Source: Acanthaster planci
Taxonomy: Eukaryota; Echinodermata; Asteroidea; Valvatida; Acanthasteridae
Assembly (NCBI RefSeq): GCF_001949145.1
Contig: NW_019091371.1
Coordinates: forward strand, 2,502,521-2,566,520
Length of the DNA: 64,000 bases
Direction: 5' to 3'
This document shows positions 22,101 to 35,810 of this stretch, in pieces. The translations under genes and the position numbers were made by a program. The notes beneath the pieces are model-generated. The model was not told the DNA's origin, made no database searches, and worked only from the letters and a program-made list of their open reading frames with translations. Position 1 is the stretch's first letter; every line of letters begins with the position of its first letter.

Positions 22101-24670
22101 ATATAAAATAATTCGGAACTTATATTTAAAGGTTAGGATTGCGCAACATCGAAAAACGGCAGAGACACAGCTCATCTGCATATATTTAAATAAATGTTGA
22201 ATATGCAAATACATAGGGAAGCAACAGCATACCAATGCAGGTAGATACAGACTTTGATGTATTCCAGTTTAATATGAATTCATGTCAAACAAGTAGGTAC
22301 AAGCACTTCTATACTACATGTAACTACTAAAATATTTTGATATTCTTTGTATGCATCTGTCGCAAAAAAACTGGCGAAAAGATTTTGCAGGCATGGAAAT
22401 TTCTTTCAATCAGAAGCATCTCTGAGAAAATTTGGTAGTAACAAGTCTCATGTTCAAGCTACCTGTGACTTACATGTAGAATATGAGAGAAATTTACACT
22501 GCACAATCCAAATCGGGAGAAAAAAAGAAGGTTTTGAGTAATACTCAGCTTTTTTCAAGCTTCCCCAAAATTTCAAAAGAGTTCTATTCTATCTACATTT
22601 ATTCACAGCAGCAAAAGGCATAATTATAATTTTGTGCAGTCACAAACAATTTGACAGATTTTGAACATACAACTTTGAGTACACAACTTAGTCTATCGAA
22701 TGCACAGAATGCAAAATACTGATTGTTCAAACTTAATGATAACTTTTGGAAACCAACTTGAAGGGTAGCTGCAATCAATTTGTTTGAATACAAACCTTCA
22801 ATATGCATCCCCCTATTCCCTAGTTAACCATATGTTGGGCTTTCTTTCACTTTTTCAAAGGTTAATTAATTTACTGCCTTTTAGGTTTTTATGCCAATAA
22901 GTAATTTCCTTATTCAGAGCAAGTGTGATGTCATCACAGGAAGAAAGTCTCAATGTTATATTGGTTTGTACTCAGAAGTCCCTCATGTTTGGAGAATTTA
23001 CTGGACAAAATTTTCACGTCTTTACTGATCCATTATCGTTTTTGATCACAGCAATTAGCAAGCATTAATCTCTTTATCAGAAATGCTAAAAACTTCTGTG
23101 CTGAAACATGTCTCCCCTGGACTTCATAGCAATAGCGCCCTCAGTTGTCCAGGAAAGCTTGAATAATTGTGTTAAAAATGTGCACTTTTCAATGTATGTA
23201 ACCAAATAGGAACATAAAAACACATCTAATAAGCGTAGAAAGTTAAAAAAATTGCTTTGAAGAAAATTGCATTGCAGCTATGCTTTAAAATATGATTATT
23301 TCTTTCTCTAGAGACAAAACTACACCCTTGATACCAAACACTGTGATCATCTACATGTAACAAAAGAAGCAGGTGCAAGAACAATGTTAGTGAACTGTGT
23401 TTCTTTGGTTAGATGTTCGAAGTAAAAGCTGTCCGGCAAAATTTGTTGTTTTTTTACTAAAAACATCTACACTCCCTGTTTCAAGCCTGAACCCTGTTTA
23501 CTATGTCAAGACAAATGCTGTACAATATTCAGCTTCAGAGCATCCCGTTTGCACTGGCAAAGTTTTGTGAGGTGAAGCCCCTCCAAGTACATTGTACCAT
23601 GGTAGACAGGAACCACTTCACCTTGTTTGAAACGCTAATGTTCTCTTGCCTGCATGGATGAGAAAATATTGTTGGCAATGGTTTCTTTAGTCTATGATGT
23701 TTTTATCAATCATTTAAAAAAAAGATTCACTTCAACGAGAATACCCAAAAATGTGCAAGATTGTTAGAAATCACAATATTATTTAAATCATTTTGGTTTG
23801 AATTTTTAAAAATTTTTTTCTACTTTCTTCTATGTTACTTTGGTGGAAGTGTTCAAAGCATTTTATCCTTGAGTTAATGTGTTAAAACATGCCTCATCAT
23901 GGACCACTGTACATAAATAAAGGACCTATTATGGAAAGTACAAGTAAGCTTTTTTTCGGTCTACTGACTAGTCTCTCAACCTTTTCTGTACAAGTCTTGC
24001 GTATTTTCTACAATCCATTTTTCCCCAGAATTTTCTCTGGAAATGAAGCCATGGTGAATCTTGTTTTTGGCCGCACATCTTCTACACATTTCATGCAAAG
24101 TTTCTTCTTTTTTACATTCAAATGCACTATAGAATCAAACAATGTTCATTCTTATGCATATCATATAATACAAAATATCATGCACGCACATAATATGTAC
24201 AAGGAAGACTTCAAATAAATTGGCCTTAAAACTTCAAAGACATGTCACTTTGATTTAAAAAAAAAAAAAAAGGAACTCGGGCTTTACCTGCAACTGAAGT
24301 GAAATAGTCAGGCTCCCTTTGATTTTAGAGTGGATGATAAATGAAGTGAACCTGGGGAACAAAATCCAAAATGGCCATCTTGTGAATAAAGGCCACTGAA
24401 TAAATGACCCACATTCTGGTTAAGTTGTTTACAGAAGAATCAGTATATTAACTTCAACTAATTCTTTCTTTCAAATATCCAACAAAAGATTTCTAAGAAT
24501 TTACGGAGCACATGTATGATTTTCTTGAAGGAGTTATATCTTTTCGAGTGATTTAAATAAAACAACCGTGCGAATGAAATGAAACTATATTTTTGAAATT
24601 GGCTAATTTTTCAGGAATTTTCTTGTCAAACCTCTGCCTGGCTTCAAGTGCAGTGTTACACATTTCTGTT
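22101..24670. other. No gene seen
   Basis: AT-rich, low-frame sequence. One CTCF-like core at 23134-23143 (minus). Nothing coding can be supported. Confidence 0.45.
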
Positions 24671-25045
24671 AAAGGTGCAGTCCATCATTTGCAGTTATCA
24701 AAAAAGTAACCGATGAACTAATTTTTGAAAAACCTACTTGTTGAAAGTTGACTATAGAACAAAACCCCCCGTGAAATTATTCTTTCCAGCGAGCTGTCAT
24801 TTTGAAGAAAACAAAGGCAGTTTTGGAAAATGCATCTCAGGACACATTTTGGAAAATTACCACTGGAAATGTGCAAGCTTTGACGACATGAGTGCATCAA
24901 CTATACATGTAAATCATTGGCTCGATGTGTGATACTGCATAGCTGCATTTGAGTGAATGTGAAAATGGGTCCCTTAGGCTCAAATTCCAGCACAATTCAA
25001 ACACGACTCAGCAACTTTTGATTTCAAATTCAAATCCTAACATTT
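24671..25045. repeat. Interspersed repeat, copy 3, with inverted interior
   Basis: Left end TTAAAGGTGCAGTCCATCAT and GTTGACTATAGAACAAAA run in the same direction as the copy at 13890. The following 250 bases, including GAGCTGTCATTTTGAAGAAA and CAATTCAAACACGACTCAG, match that copy only as the reverse complement. Confidence 0.6.
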
Positions 25046-25748
25046 TTTTCCTCAGAACATAGAGTATTCAATGAGCTGAAAATTCATCAGTTTTGTTCTC
25101 TGAAACCTGTCTTTGGATTTTGAGTACTCTTGTTGCCCAAAAGAACATAATCCACAAGGACATAATAATCCACAATGATGGACTGTGCCTTCAACACACT
25201 AGAAGTACATATGAAGCAAAATATGGGACGGAGAGAACTCCCCCGCCTTTGTGTTGGTCATTGTTTGATCGGAATCTCAGGAATTCTTAACAGACTTCTA
25301 GAGGGGATGACATGTGTTAGGTAACAGTAGTCTAGAGTGTGTACAGGGATTGGACAGGTAAGGGGGGTGCCCCTCCGTCCCATATCTTGCCTGGTATAGA
25401 GAAGTTATTATTACTATTCACAATATTATGTACATGTAGAATTTGCATAAAATTTCTGATGTTTTTAGTAGAAATCATCCGGGCTCACCTACATATATGC
25501 TCCTTCAGCCAGTCAATGGCATCTCCATGAAAGCAGGTCACAGCAAACAAAGTGCTGGAATACAAGAAGACTAAAATTTGCAAAATCTTTGTTAATTTCA
25601 AGCCATCGTGTTCACAGTGCTTGCAAATGATAACACAAGACATTTTAGCTCATATGCAAAATTTACGGGAGGTGTTTATTAAGTCAAACTCTAAAAGACC
25701 AACACCCTAGTGGGTATAAAATCTCTCCATGAAAGTGCATAGAGCTAT
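25046..25748. other. No gene seen
   Basis: No supportable feature. Confidence 0.45.
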
Positions 25749-26010
25749 GATTGGTCACTCAAGCCTGGATGGTTAGAGGCTCAGGTCCACCTGCCGGTGC
25801 AGGTTGCAAAGACTAGAGGTAGGTTTGGTCATCAAAGCCCGGATGGTTAGAGACTCAAGTTTACCTGCTGGTTCATGTTGCTGAGACTAGGATTGGCCAC
25901 TCAACCCTGGATGGTTAGATGCTCAGGTCCCCCTGCTTGTGCATGTTGTTGAGACTAGAGCTAGGATTAGTCACTCAACCCTGGGTGGTTTCAGGTCCAC
26001 CCGCCGGTTT
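25749..26010 (+). repeat. Minisatellite, about 72 bp x 3.6
   Basis: Units begin at 25749, 25820, 25891 and 25963 with GATTGGTCACTCAAGCCTGG or close variants, then ATGGTTAGA.GCTCAGGTCCACCTGC..GTGCA.GTTG..GAGACTAG. Clearly tandem, moderately diverged. Confidence 0.85.
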
Positions 26011-27279
26011 GAGCTTGTGTTCATGAGCAAGACATTCACCAATACTGTAATAACAGCATTATGGATGGAGCTCTGGAGATGGAAAAGAAGAAATCAAAAT
26101 GGGTAAATCTGTGATGCAGAATTTTAACTGTAAAATAATTGGGTAAAATACGCCATTAAAACAATTAATCTCAACTTAACCCCATTAGTCGCTGGATAAC
26201 ATGCAAACGCGTACAATTTTCCTTACTTGTTCAGTGGACGACGTGTAGACTCACTTACATGTAGGAATTTCTTTTTCATTCCCGCAGTTGACTTATTAAT
26301 ACCTCATGAAATTGCAAGGAAAACCTGTCCCTAGCAGGTTTTTTTAGGGAAGAAAATGGAAATCAAGAGGCTAACCAGTAAAAGATTGACAACAGCCAAT
26401 CTTGTACTTTGGCTATTAGTTTAAAATGTCAGTCTCTTTTGTTTTTGAATCATGCATTCAAAAAGTGCAAACTTTGCCGAAGTTAAGGTGGGTGCACCTA
26501 GGACAAGTTTTTGGGATGACCGATGAAGCAGTTTGACAAATGTTGCCCAAATGAAGGCTGGTAGGGGCCACACTTCCTGTTCCTCAGATGGAAAATTTGC
26601 TCAACTTATTGACATACATGTAACAATGGGAAACTCAACGCGTGCCCATCAAAAAGGTTAGCAAAATTTTCAGCTAGAATAAGCACACTTTTAAAGGAGG
26701 ACCACAGACCTTTGAATCATGCTGCCATGTTTGTCTTGTTCCCTTTTGCCCGACTGGAAATATTAATACAAATTCACATACTGATAAAAGTGACTAGACT
26801 ACTTTTCTTTCCAGCCCCATTTTGGTTACATTGCCTTGAATGCAGAAAAGGGAAATGACTGCCCCATGAGAGAGGTCTATGAAACTACATGTAGGCCCCG
26901 ACCTTTGGGGTAGAGTGCTTTCAAGTACACTGTACTTAACGAAGAAAAAAATAAATGGCAAGGGTTAGTGCGGCAGTGAACACTTGACAGCCTAACATGA
27001 TAGGGGCAGGGGTGTGCACATCAGAGAGCCAGTGAACATGGGCCAACATAGTCGGACCATGCTGGCCGGGAAAGCTGACTATACATGTACAATCATAATA
27101 TTTCAACACAAACACCGAGTATTCATCTCCCGACAAATCACAAAGCTCCTTGTTGCCATCTTTGTTCAATTCTCATCCTACAGGAACTACTTTCAACTTG
27201 GGGTGAGAGTGGAGGAACTTGAAGCATCTATAAAATAATCACTAGAGGTTTAAAGTGCCCTACAGCAGTGTAGGGTCTA
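26011..27279. other. No gene seen
   Basis: No supportable frame. Confidence 0.45.
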
Positions 27280-27371
27280 NNNNNNNNNNNNNNNNNNNNN
27301 NNNNNNNNNNNNNNNNNNNNNNNNNNNNNNNNNNNNNNNNNNNNNNNNNNNNNNNNNNNNNNNNNNNNNNN
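27280..27371. other. Assembly gap (92 N)
   Basis: Run of N. It sits at the edge of a repeat shared with 35.5-35.8 kb. Confidence 0.99.
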
Positions 27372-27480
27372 AAACATATGGGTGGTCTTCTAAAAAAGTT
27401 GAAGTACAAACAAAAGAGGAACAATAGGGGGTCCCCAGTTGCAGGCAAATGCACACTTGTGTGTGTTTACCTTCAAACAC
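27372..27480 (-). repeat. Repeat shared with 35515-35810 (inverted copy)
   Basis: Its reverse complement contains TTTGCCTGCAACTGGGGACC, TATTGTTCCTCTTTTGTTT and AGAAGACCACCCATATGTTT, all of which recur in order at 35675-35755 and in part at 35515-35580. Confidence 0.7.
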
Positions 27481-30400
27481 CCATTTCTTGTTTCTACATC
27501 AACGTTTATGTGCGAAAACAACCTAATGTTGAACTCAAGATTTTCCAGATTTTAAAGGAGATTTTTTGAACACTCTTGAAACCAGGAAAATCCTGATGAC
27601 AAAATATGAAATCAGAAACAATCTTGACAAATCTCACCCCTTCAAATTGCAGTGTTCTTCTGTGCAACGCTTCGTGATTGCAACTGGTTCCGTATGGTAC
27701 CAGCATCCGGACATTCACTAGTCATGCTAGTACTGCAGACAGAGAGGTAGACGAGTCAGGATACTCACTCATGTCACACGTACAGTCAGGCATCAATGTT
27801 GTGAATGCGACAAGAAATTCAAGATGTGGACTTTAACCTTTGCTGCACAGAATGGAATTCTCTTCAATTATGAACCTGACCTGGCATTATTGAGTCTAAA
27901 GATACATGTACAATCAAGTGACATGTCTTCATAACTCATCAGCCGCATCAGGGAATGACACACAGTAACATCCAAACTTTTTACACTTGTCAGGACAACT
28001 CATGGTGAAGCAACCGATAACATGCATAAAACAAGGTTGCTGGGACTTCACAGATTACCTTGTTCTAAACAGGGACGTTGTATTACAGGAAAGACAAGCA
28101 TGCAAAGATTTAGAGAAACCTAAAAATTGATTTTGCTATAAGCAGGATATGTTGGAAATCAAGATTTGACTGTATCCCACTGACTTAAATTTGACTCAGT
28201 GACTCTCGAGTTGAAAAGTTGAGTTTGCTGTGTTGCGCTATAGGATAAATTTACTTTTTAAAGTGCCGTCTGCCTTTTCTGAGGAATGTACATGTAAATG
28301 TAAAATTCTGGTTGGCGAATATCGCATGCACTCTACCCAAAACAGAAAAAAAGGGCAAACTAGAAGTGAGATTGTCAACCTTTGAGTAGTGGAAGAGGAT
28401 CCACCGAGGACAGCTGGTACTGCACACATCAAGGAGGAATCTGCAGCCACAGGTTGATCTCAATCAAGGGTGGTGACGGCATGCATCTTGTAGATGGCAC
28501 TGGGGATGGTGTCTCTCTGTTGAACAAATGACAGATACCAAATGATCAAGGGCTGGTGGAGAAATTCCTTAAGGATGCAGTCAACCAAGCACCACAGAAA
28601 ATCATGAAAAATTAACCCCAAAAGAGTCCTCAATATTTTTCCACTATCTCCACAGTGCATTTTCTCAGGAACCAAGCCTTTGTTGGAGTTTTCACAGAAA
28701 ATCTTTGGGGGCATGTTTTAACGAATTTTGTGGAAAATAATAGGCCTACATGTACATGTACCATTCTTGTGCAGCATTTTTTTTTTTACACTGCTGTGCT
28801 CAATGCTTGTGGGAAAGTATACATGTGGCCTTGAATTTCCATATGACAAAACTATCAGTACACGTCTTACTTCAAATTTCACAAAATGAGAGTATTAATA
28901 CATGAATGCCAAGTTTTAAAGAACGTCCACTACGGCACAGCCAAGTTCTTGGGGAGGGGGAATCTCAAGCCTGGTCACCAGCCATTTTGAAATGGCTTCC
29001 CTCTACTTTCTTAGGCACTTAGGCACTGTTTTCAATCCGTCACTTCATCAACTCTGCCCTCGGATGGAAGCCCCCAATCCCAGGTCCTGTCCTACAATTC
29101 CACCCTTTTTTGTCCATATTTTTGGCCAAACAACCTAATTTTTCAAAAGAAACTGTGGGGAAACTTTTTCATGCTGATGAGCTCAGCAGAACTTGTCACT
29201 TGAATGAGTGCACTGCTCAAGACAAATTTGACAGATTGATACTGAACCCTAGCGGACGTCCATCTGAAGTCTCTGTGTGACTTTCATCTGCACTGTAAAA
29301 TGATACTGTAAAATGTGTAATGTACTGCCTTTTGACTAAGACAGTAATCTACTGTAAACCACCTTTCCGTTTGTTACACATATTTGTCGTGTGTTTGTGA
29401 AATGCCTGGCACTTACTGACATAATGTTTTACGGACTGTAAACTTTGACCTTATTAGGCAAGTCAACACAAATGGGGTGTTTTTACCGCTACATTTCGCA
29501 AGTTATTTTGCCCTTTTTCGTAAGTTTCGCAAGCATTTCATTATTTTCACAAATGTTTTGCTTTGTGAATGTAGTTTTGCATATAAATGCCAGTTATAGC
29601 CCTCAACATCAATTAGACATTTTTGTGTTAATCTAATGTCTTCTCAACCTGTGAGTTACACGTTATCTTGACGTCAGCACTGGGTGCAAACATGCCGTCA
29701 GAAAGAAGTCAGTTATCAACGTTTTTTTCAATGCTAACTTGGTCATCGCCTGACGTTATTACGATGTTAATACAACATGGGTCTGCTGCTGGTGTTATGA
29801 CCTAATTAACATAAATTTTGCACTGGGAGATGGGAGGGGCTTAATGCAGGAATGTAATTGCTGAGATGACCATATCTTCACCCAAGCAAAGTACCAGTAC
29901 TCGTGGCTATATCAATGCCTGAACAAACACAATGCACCATTTCTCAAGCAATGGCCAGATGAATGCACACTTTATTTTCTATATGCTGTATCAGCATTGC
30001 AGTGTCTTGTTACATGTATACAGCCAACCATCATTCTTAATGGCTTAATTCATTTGCATTTCTGTCAATCCTTTTCTTGGCTTCTTTACTGGTGTAGAGG
30101 TGGTAATCTTTTCTTTCACAAGACAGTGTCCTTGCCCTTTGTCTTCACCTACTTTCTGTCTTGGAGTCACACCACCTGCACCCGTGGTAATAAACACCAT
30201 CCTGTAGGTTAGAGAGACCAATCCATACTTTACCTATAGAGTGAGTGCGCATGCCTGCTTCCCATTACTCTTTTTCAGAGCTATAAATTCTGTCCATCTC
30301 TTCACTGTGCTCGTTTACCTGCATCTGTGCCATTTTCGTGCTTTTCCAGTCATAATCTGTAACATTGGACTCCTAAGCACAAGGACTGCATACTGCCTTA

Positions 30401-30640
30401 TGCATTTATGCTTCACCTTATTGTATCATTACTGGTGAGGTGGTAATAGCATTTCCTCTTTCAGAGCAGAAATATGAACACAGGCTGGTCTTGCTCTTGT
30501 AGCCACACTGAAACAGAGGCGCTGGGATGTTTGTGACACGCTGGATTGTTCAAGCTGTATACTTGTCACAAGGGCAAAGAGCCGTGTGACAAAGTCAGCC
30601 ATGGTTCTGATAATGAAAGGCAATATGACACACTTTGGCT
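27481..30640. other. No gene seen
   Basis: Low-frame sequence. A weak tandem duplication (GGTGGTAATC/AG plus a pyrimidine run) appears at about 30050-30130 and 30395-30475. Nothing else. Confidence 0.4.
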
Positions 30641-30649
30641 GAGAGGCAA

Positions 30650-31752
30650 CGGCTTTCAAGATCAGTCTTCCCTGACAGACTGAGGATTATACCTGATGAT
30701 GACAGGCCAAGGTTGGAAATGAAATGGCACAAGACTTGCTACATGTACATGTATATAAACTTTGCTTCAGAATCCTGCATATCAAGACTGCGTGAGAAAA
30801 GTAGGAAGATGGCTACGGAAAGGAATGACCAGAAAGCTCTCAGTCCAGATACCAAGCTTCTCAGTTATTGTTGTGACAATGAAAGTGTCACGAGAGATAA
30901 CCGAACACTCCAAAGATGACTATGTTACATGTATGTCAGTGAGGATGGGTAATGTTGGTGACCTGATGGCTGCTGAAGGGAAGGATCACAAACAGTGCTA
31001 CGTGGAATTCAAACAGAGGGTAAAGAAGAAAGATTGTTATTCTCAGTCCTCAAATCCATACCTCAATGACAGCAGAATTACTGGTACTTGGTCTGTCCAT
31101 TGGTAATGCGTATGATATGGGTAATGTATGGGACAGATACATGTACATGTATGTGGAGGTCTGTTCACTGCAGAACAAGGGTGTCCCTGAATGCTACAGA
31201 TCTGCTAGAAGATAGACATTTTAATCTGAACTACAAGCAGTTATTGGCAATAAAAGGATGTTTTTTGAGACCACTCAAACAAAGATCACACTTCTTCTAT
31301 ATCCCAGCGATAAACCCCAGTTTGTCATTGCCAGCGCCTTGATGAAGGTACCTGAATGTGACAAGGAACATCAAGACCTATCAATTCCAACAGAAAATGA
31401 CATTCAGCAGATACTGCATTTGGCGCTGCAGTTGCAAAGTGACTTGGAAAATGATGCAGCACGAAGAGGTCTCACAGCTGAAGGTGTAGAGACTGTTGTT
31501 CCAGAGAGCCTGTTTCTTCTCCTCTCGTTGTTTGGTGGGGCTGGTATACTTGGCACTGAAGACATCCAAGATGATAATTGCACAAAGCAGAAAATAAAGA
31601 ATATTACATGTACTCAGGACATTGTATTTGCTGTGTCTGTTAAGGGTGAAAAATTGACACCCAAACACACTGGACTGGGGATGACCTTGTACCAAGCTAA
31701 ACAATCAGAAATACTGATTTATCTCTTCAATGCTGCTTACAAATTCCTTTAG
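30650..31752 (+). pseudogene. Decayed transposon-associated multicopy protein
   Basis: Read over three frames: PDDDRPRLEMKWHKTCY (about 30690-30740), MGNVGDLMAAEGKDHKQCYV (near 30948-31005), then a 3' part with LFLLLSLFGGAGILGTE (31510-31560), TCTQDIVFAVSVKGEKLTP (31609-31665), KHTGLGMTLYQAKQSEILI and a stop at 31750. The order WHKTCY, DL.A.E..YH..CY..F, ES L..LL..L.GG, S.AQDIV...S.G...TPKH.GLG is that of a large uncharacterised protein repeated many times in cnidarian, mollusc and echinoderm genomes and usually regarded as transposon-borne. Frameshifts make it nonfunctional. The zinc-binding-looking His/Cys pairs are known from the family only. I cannot name the transposon class. Confidence 0.6.
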
Positions 31753-32019
31753 ATTTTCCTATTATTGTTACAATTAAACTCGCGTTATTTGCTTGTTTTG
31801 CACAATTTTCTGACAATCTTCATCTTATATGAAACTATGTTGGGGGGGAGGGGGGATACCTCTTCGCAAATAAAGTGTTAAACTCTTTCATTCGAAAGAA
31901 TGGATTTGTGTGGGGTATATGCCTTAATTTTGGATTTTTGTTGGCCCTGCCCGATGTGTAATGTAATATTGTATACATGTACTCAGTGTATGCCTCCGAA
32001 TCCACAAGTGTAGTTGGGT

Positions 32020-32095
32020 GGGATTCGAACATACGACTTCCTGTTTACTAGTGCAGATGTCTGAACCACTTGACCACTGAGCTTGCTGGTGTCGG
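32020..32095 (-). mobile_element. tRNA-derived SINE head or tRNA pseudogene
   Basis: On the minus strand: A box TGGTCAAGTGG (32066-32076) and B box GTTCGAATCCC (32020-32030), with a Ser/Leu-type long spacing. No poly(A) tail is evident on that strand and the acceptor stem does not pair well, so not a functional tRNA. Confidence 0.65.
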
Positions 32096-34579
32096 CTATC
32101 TGGTTCCAGTCACATGAACAGTTTCCTTTCTTTTTCATTTGCACAACACAATTTTGGTTGTCCCTTCTTCATCTTTTCTTAAATGTTAAATCTTTGAATT
32201 TGTACGCTATACTAGGACTTTCTGAACAGGCTATACAGTAGCGGAAATTTGTGCTGGAAGTTGGGAGTGGGACCGGAGATGGGGACTGGTGGGGGAATGA
32301 CTTGTTTGGCGACAGAAATTTGAACATATACTTATCTGATCATAAAACACAGCTGGACGCTTACGTTTCCTGCACAGCGTAACTGGTGTAATGAGAATCC
32401 TTGGGAACAAGAAGACTACAGACCAAGAACTTTCTCTGAGCTCTCCATGAAGTTTGTGAAAGCATATAGAATATATACATGCAGATGTACATGTATATGG
32501 ATGGCCGTATTTTGATGCTGGAGACTCCCGTTTTGTTGTGTCTGTGCATGACATAGCTACGATCTGGCCGTCAATGGTGAAATTGTACAGTCTAAAGGAA
32601 AACCCCAACTCAGCATTTCTTGGTTTTTGTAACTGTGATCTACATTAATTGCTGTTGCACTGTCTGATGTTAGTGTACGCTTAGTCTGTGCATCCTCGTT
32701 TCGCTTTGCTTATTGGCTACTTTAATTACTTTGCTATCAGGTAATGTGTTTTTTTTCCCTCTAGGCTCCTAAGAATGCCTACTTATGACAATAGCTGGTT
32801 TGGGTCTACATACATGTAGGCAATGTGCTAATAAACCAAAGCTGAGTGTGGCAGTTAAATTACATCCTGTCACTGTCTACATGCCTTTTATAGTCCTCGT
32901 TTCACAATGGGACCAGTCTGTGTGTGGCATCCCACTAAACGATGTTGACCTTATCATTCTAGATTCCCGTTCTCTTCCCAAAACATTAATATTTTCCAAC
33001 AACTTTTGAAGCCCGAGAGAGAGCATCTCCATTGTTAGTATATGTCCTGGTACAGAAATACACGTACCATGAAAAAAACTCTTCTGTGCTGTCTACGTTT
33101 TGGTTTCTTGTACTGAATTCTGATTTCCAGAGTGTTTCCAAGTGCACTGGTACTGTGTGTTAGGTCTGAGCCAAGTTTCTGGACCATCAAAGGAGACATT
33201 CTGGAAAATGTGGGCCATTTTGCAAAATCGACAAAGAATGAATACTGAAAACTGGTATGGTATAGAGTCTGGGAAATTCCAACCTAACAGTGCTGAATGG
33301 CATGTTTAATCTAGTTTGTTGTAGTCCAACTGTTGCTAGGATCATGCAGTTCTAGTAGAACTGAGTTTGGACACAATATACACTTCACAAAAAAGTTCAA
33401 GGACCACTTTTTATATTGTGTGTACTTTTTATATGAGATATTATACTGTTGAAAATGTGCATTTGATGTTTTGATTTTTTTTACATTTTTTATTCCAATG
33501 AAAACACCATCCAGACAAACAAAAATGGAAGTTATAGACCCCACTCACTGCTTGGAAAAATTAAAAGTTAAGAAAAAAGTGGTCTTTAACTTTGTTTGAG
33601 TAGAACATATTAAAAACAAAATAAAGTGAACAAGTTTCCTTCCTTCCACCTGCTTCATACCTGAGGAATTAAAGCTGATTGGACAGTTAATCAAGCTACT
33701 GACGTAGGCATACTGCTTCTGGAGTACTGCAGAGTGGGTGCGGGCATCACTCCTGCGGAATAATAGGCGACACTATTATTTCTGAGCCAACAAATTGACA
33801 AAGTTCGAGAGGAAATGATGGAGGCTAATAACAAACCATAAGGTTTAAAAAGACGAGTGGTGAGCAGAGAAGACATTTATACTGTCCGCAATTTTGCGGA
33901 CTTGTGAAAATGTAACCATTTACACTTTCACTTGCAGTAAGCACAACTAAAAATTGTAATCGCAAAGTTTTGTTAAAGGTCAAAAGTGTTCTTTTTTTAA
34001 TGTAACACCCTTAGCTGGTATTCATGTAGGACACCAGTTAAGTACTGTCCTGTACATATACTGAGGGTGTTAATTCAAATTTGAAAAAATGATAACACAG
34101 TTTGTGCAGGGTAAAATTAAACTGAATGAATTTAGCATGGAAATAGAGAAATTAACAAAAAAAACCCAACTCTTAACACATTACCTCCGGTTTTTTCCCC
34201 AGTTGATATCTCTCCTTGCTGAAATGGTGTCGAAATTTCACTCTGTCCGGAAGGTTTCAATATCCCCGGTGCAAATCCATCTTTGAAATAGGTTTTATTA
34301 TGTCATAAGTTAGAGTAGCACTTCTGGGCGTTACTGGGTCAATGTTTGTTAATTAAAGAAGAACGAGTATGGGAAGATATAACAATAAACATGCTACAGC
34401 ACCTTCCCCCTTGCGGGTTCCCTTGAAATCACAGAGAAAAATCTTGTACATGTATGTACGACTATCAAAGGGGTCTCTTATGCAAATTTTTGTGAAGGTT
34501 TCCTTACATGCCAACTTGTTTGAGGGTATTAACCCTCAAAAACACACATCAAAAGATACACTTAGTTTATACAGTGTAG
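32096..34579. other. No gene seen
   Basis: No supportable gene; scattered short frames without splice context. Confidence 0.45.
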
Positions 34580-34936
34580 TTAAAGAGCAACTCTAAGGAA
34601 AACATGTTTTCTCTGATTTGTATCTGATCAAATAAATTGAACACATCTAAATCGAACGCACTGTCATTTGTTTTCAGAGCTCAACTATAACTGAGTTTAT
34701 CGTTTCAAATAAATATGGAAGCATCCAAATCGAATGCAGTGTCATTTGTCTTCAGAGCTCAACTATAACAAGCTAAAAAGGGCTTTTTTCCTGTTCATGC
34801 CAAAATGCAAATTCTGAACATGAACACAGGGCGAGGGTTACCCTCGTTTTCTCAGAATGACGCAATCTACATTCTAAATTCACATTTGAACAGATAAACT
34901 CAGGGAAAACATGTTTTCCTTGGAGGTGCTCTTTAA
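34580..34936. mobile_element. TTAA-bounded MITE, family 2
   Basis: Left end TTAAAGAGCAACTCTAAGGA then AAACATGTTTTCTCTGA; right end is its inverse (TCAGGGAAAACATGTTTTCC then TTGGAGGTGCTCTTTAA). TTAA at each end, 357 bp. An internal 76-bp tandem duplication (about 34629-34768) contains CATTTGTYTTCAGAGCTCAA twice. No transposase. Confidence 0.8.
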
Positions 34937-35514
34937 GACTTGTAACTTTAACCCGATGTGAATCTGGGTCATATGATTCATGAAAAAAATTAAAAATAAA
35001 GATGGCAAAAAGTTCTGACACTGCCACTGGTATGCAGAGGTATACATGTACATTAGAACGGGGAAAGCGTATACATTGTACATGTACACTTAAATACACG
35101 TATCTCACATTTGTGACAAAGGTCATCGTTCCCAGGCCCATTGCCTGACCAGAGACTGAGGGGGTTTGTCAAACAAAAAAGCAGAACTTTTGGCACATAT
35201 TTTTATACAAAGGTCTATCAAAATGTGCTTTGGAAAACAACATTGAAAAGTTGCCTGTCTGTCGCAAACCAAAGGTTGCACGTAAGACTTGTACACTGTA
35301 GTTTTCAATGTTGAATAAACTTAACAAAAATACATTGATTTCAAACCCTTTGAATCACCTAAAATGTGGATATTTGCCAGAACTCCCTGACGGCACATAT
35401 GACTAGAGATTAACTCATTAAATATGCAGAATCGTGAGAATCAATTAACATACAAGCCGTGGCTTGTATGCCGAATATTATGGTATATCTAAAATATTCA
35501 GTACACACACACAT

Positions 35515-35810
35515 GTTCCTCTTTTGTTCATACTTTAACTTTTTCCGAAGACCTCCTTATGTTTTGTAATCATTTTCCAACTGTGGACTCTTCGGCAACC
35601 ATGGACCCTATTGTACCCTATTGCTATAGGTCCACAATTAAAGGCGTTTCCACACTAACACAAACATAAGTGTGTATTTGCCTGCAACTGGGGACCCCTT
35701 ATTGTTCCTCTTTTGTTTTTACTTTAAGAAGACCACCTAAATGTTTTGTACACAGTTGTCAATCGGGGACCTTATTGTCCTCTATTGTTCAGGGTCCCCA
35801 ATTGAATCCA
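35515..35810 (+). repeat. Two partial copies of the 27.4 kb repeat plus GGGGACCYTATTGT words
   Basis: ATGTTCCTCTTTTGTTCATA at 35515 and TATTGTTCCTCTTTTGTTTT at 35700, each followed by an AGAC.CC.T..TGTTTTGTA block. Short words GGACCCTATTG, GGGACCTTATTG and CAGGGTCCCCAATTG recur, suggesting a degenerate repeat array. Confidence 0.55.

Noticed and set aside
25749-26010. CRISPR-like array
   Set aside because: Units are contiguous and about 72 bp without unique spacers, in a eukaryotic genome; an ordinary minisatellite.
32020-32095. Functional tRNA gene
   Set aside because: A and B boxes are present but the acceptor stem does not pair; better explained as SINE or pseudogene. The same holds for 21893 and 22014.
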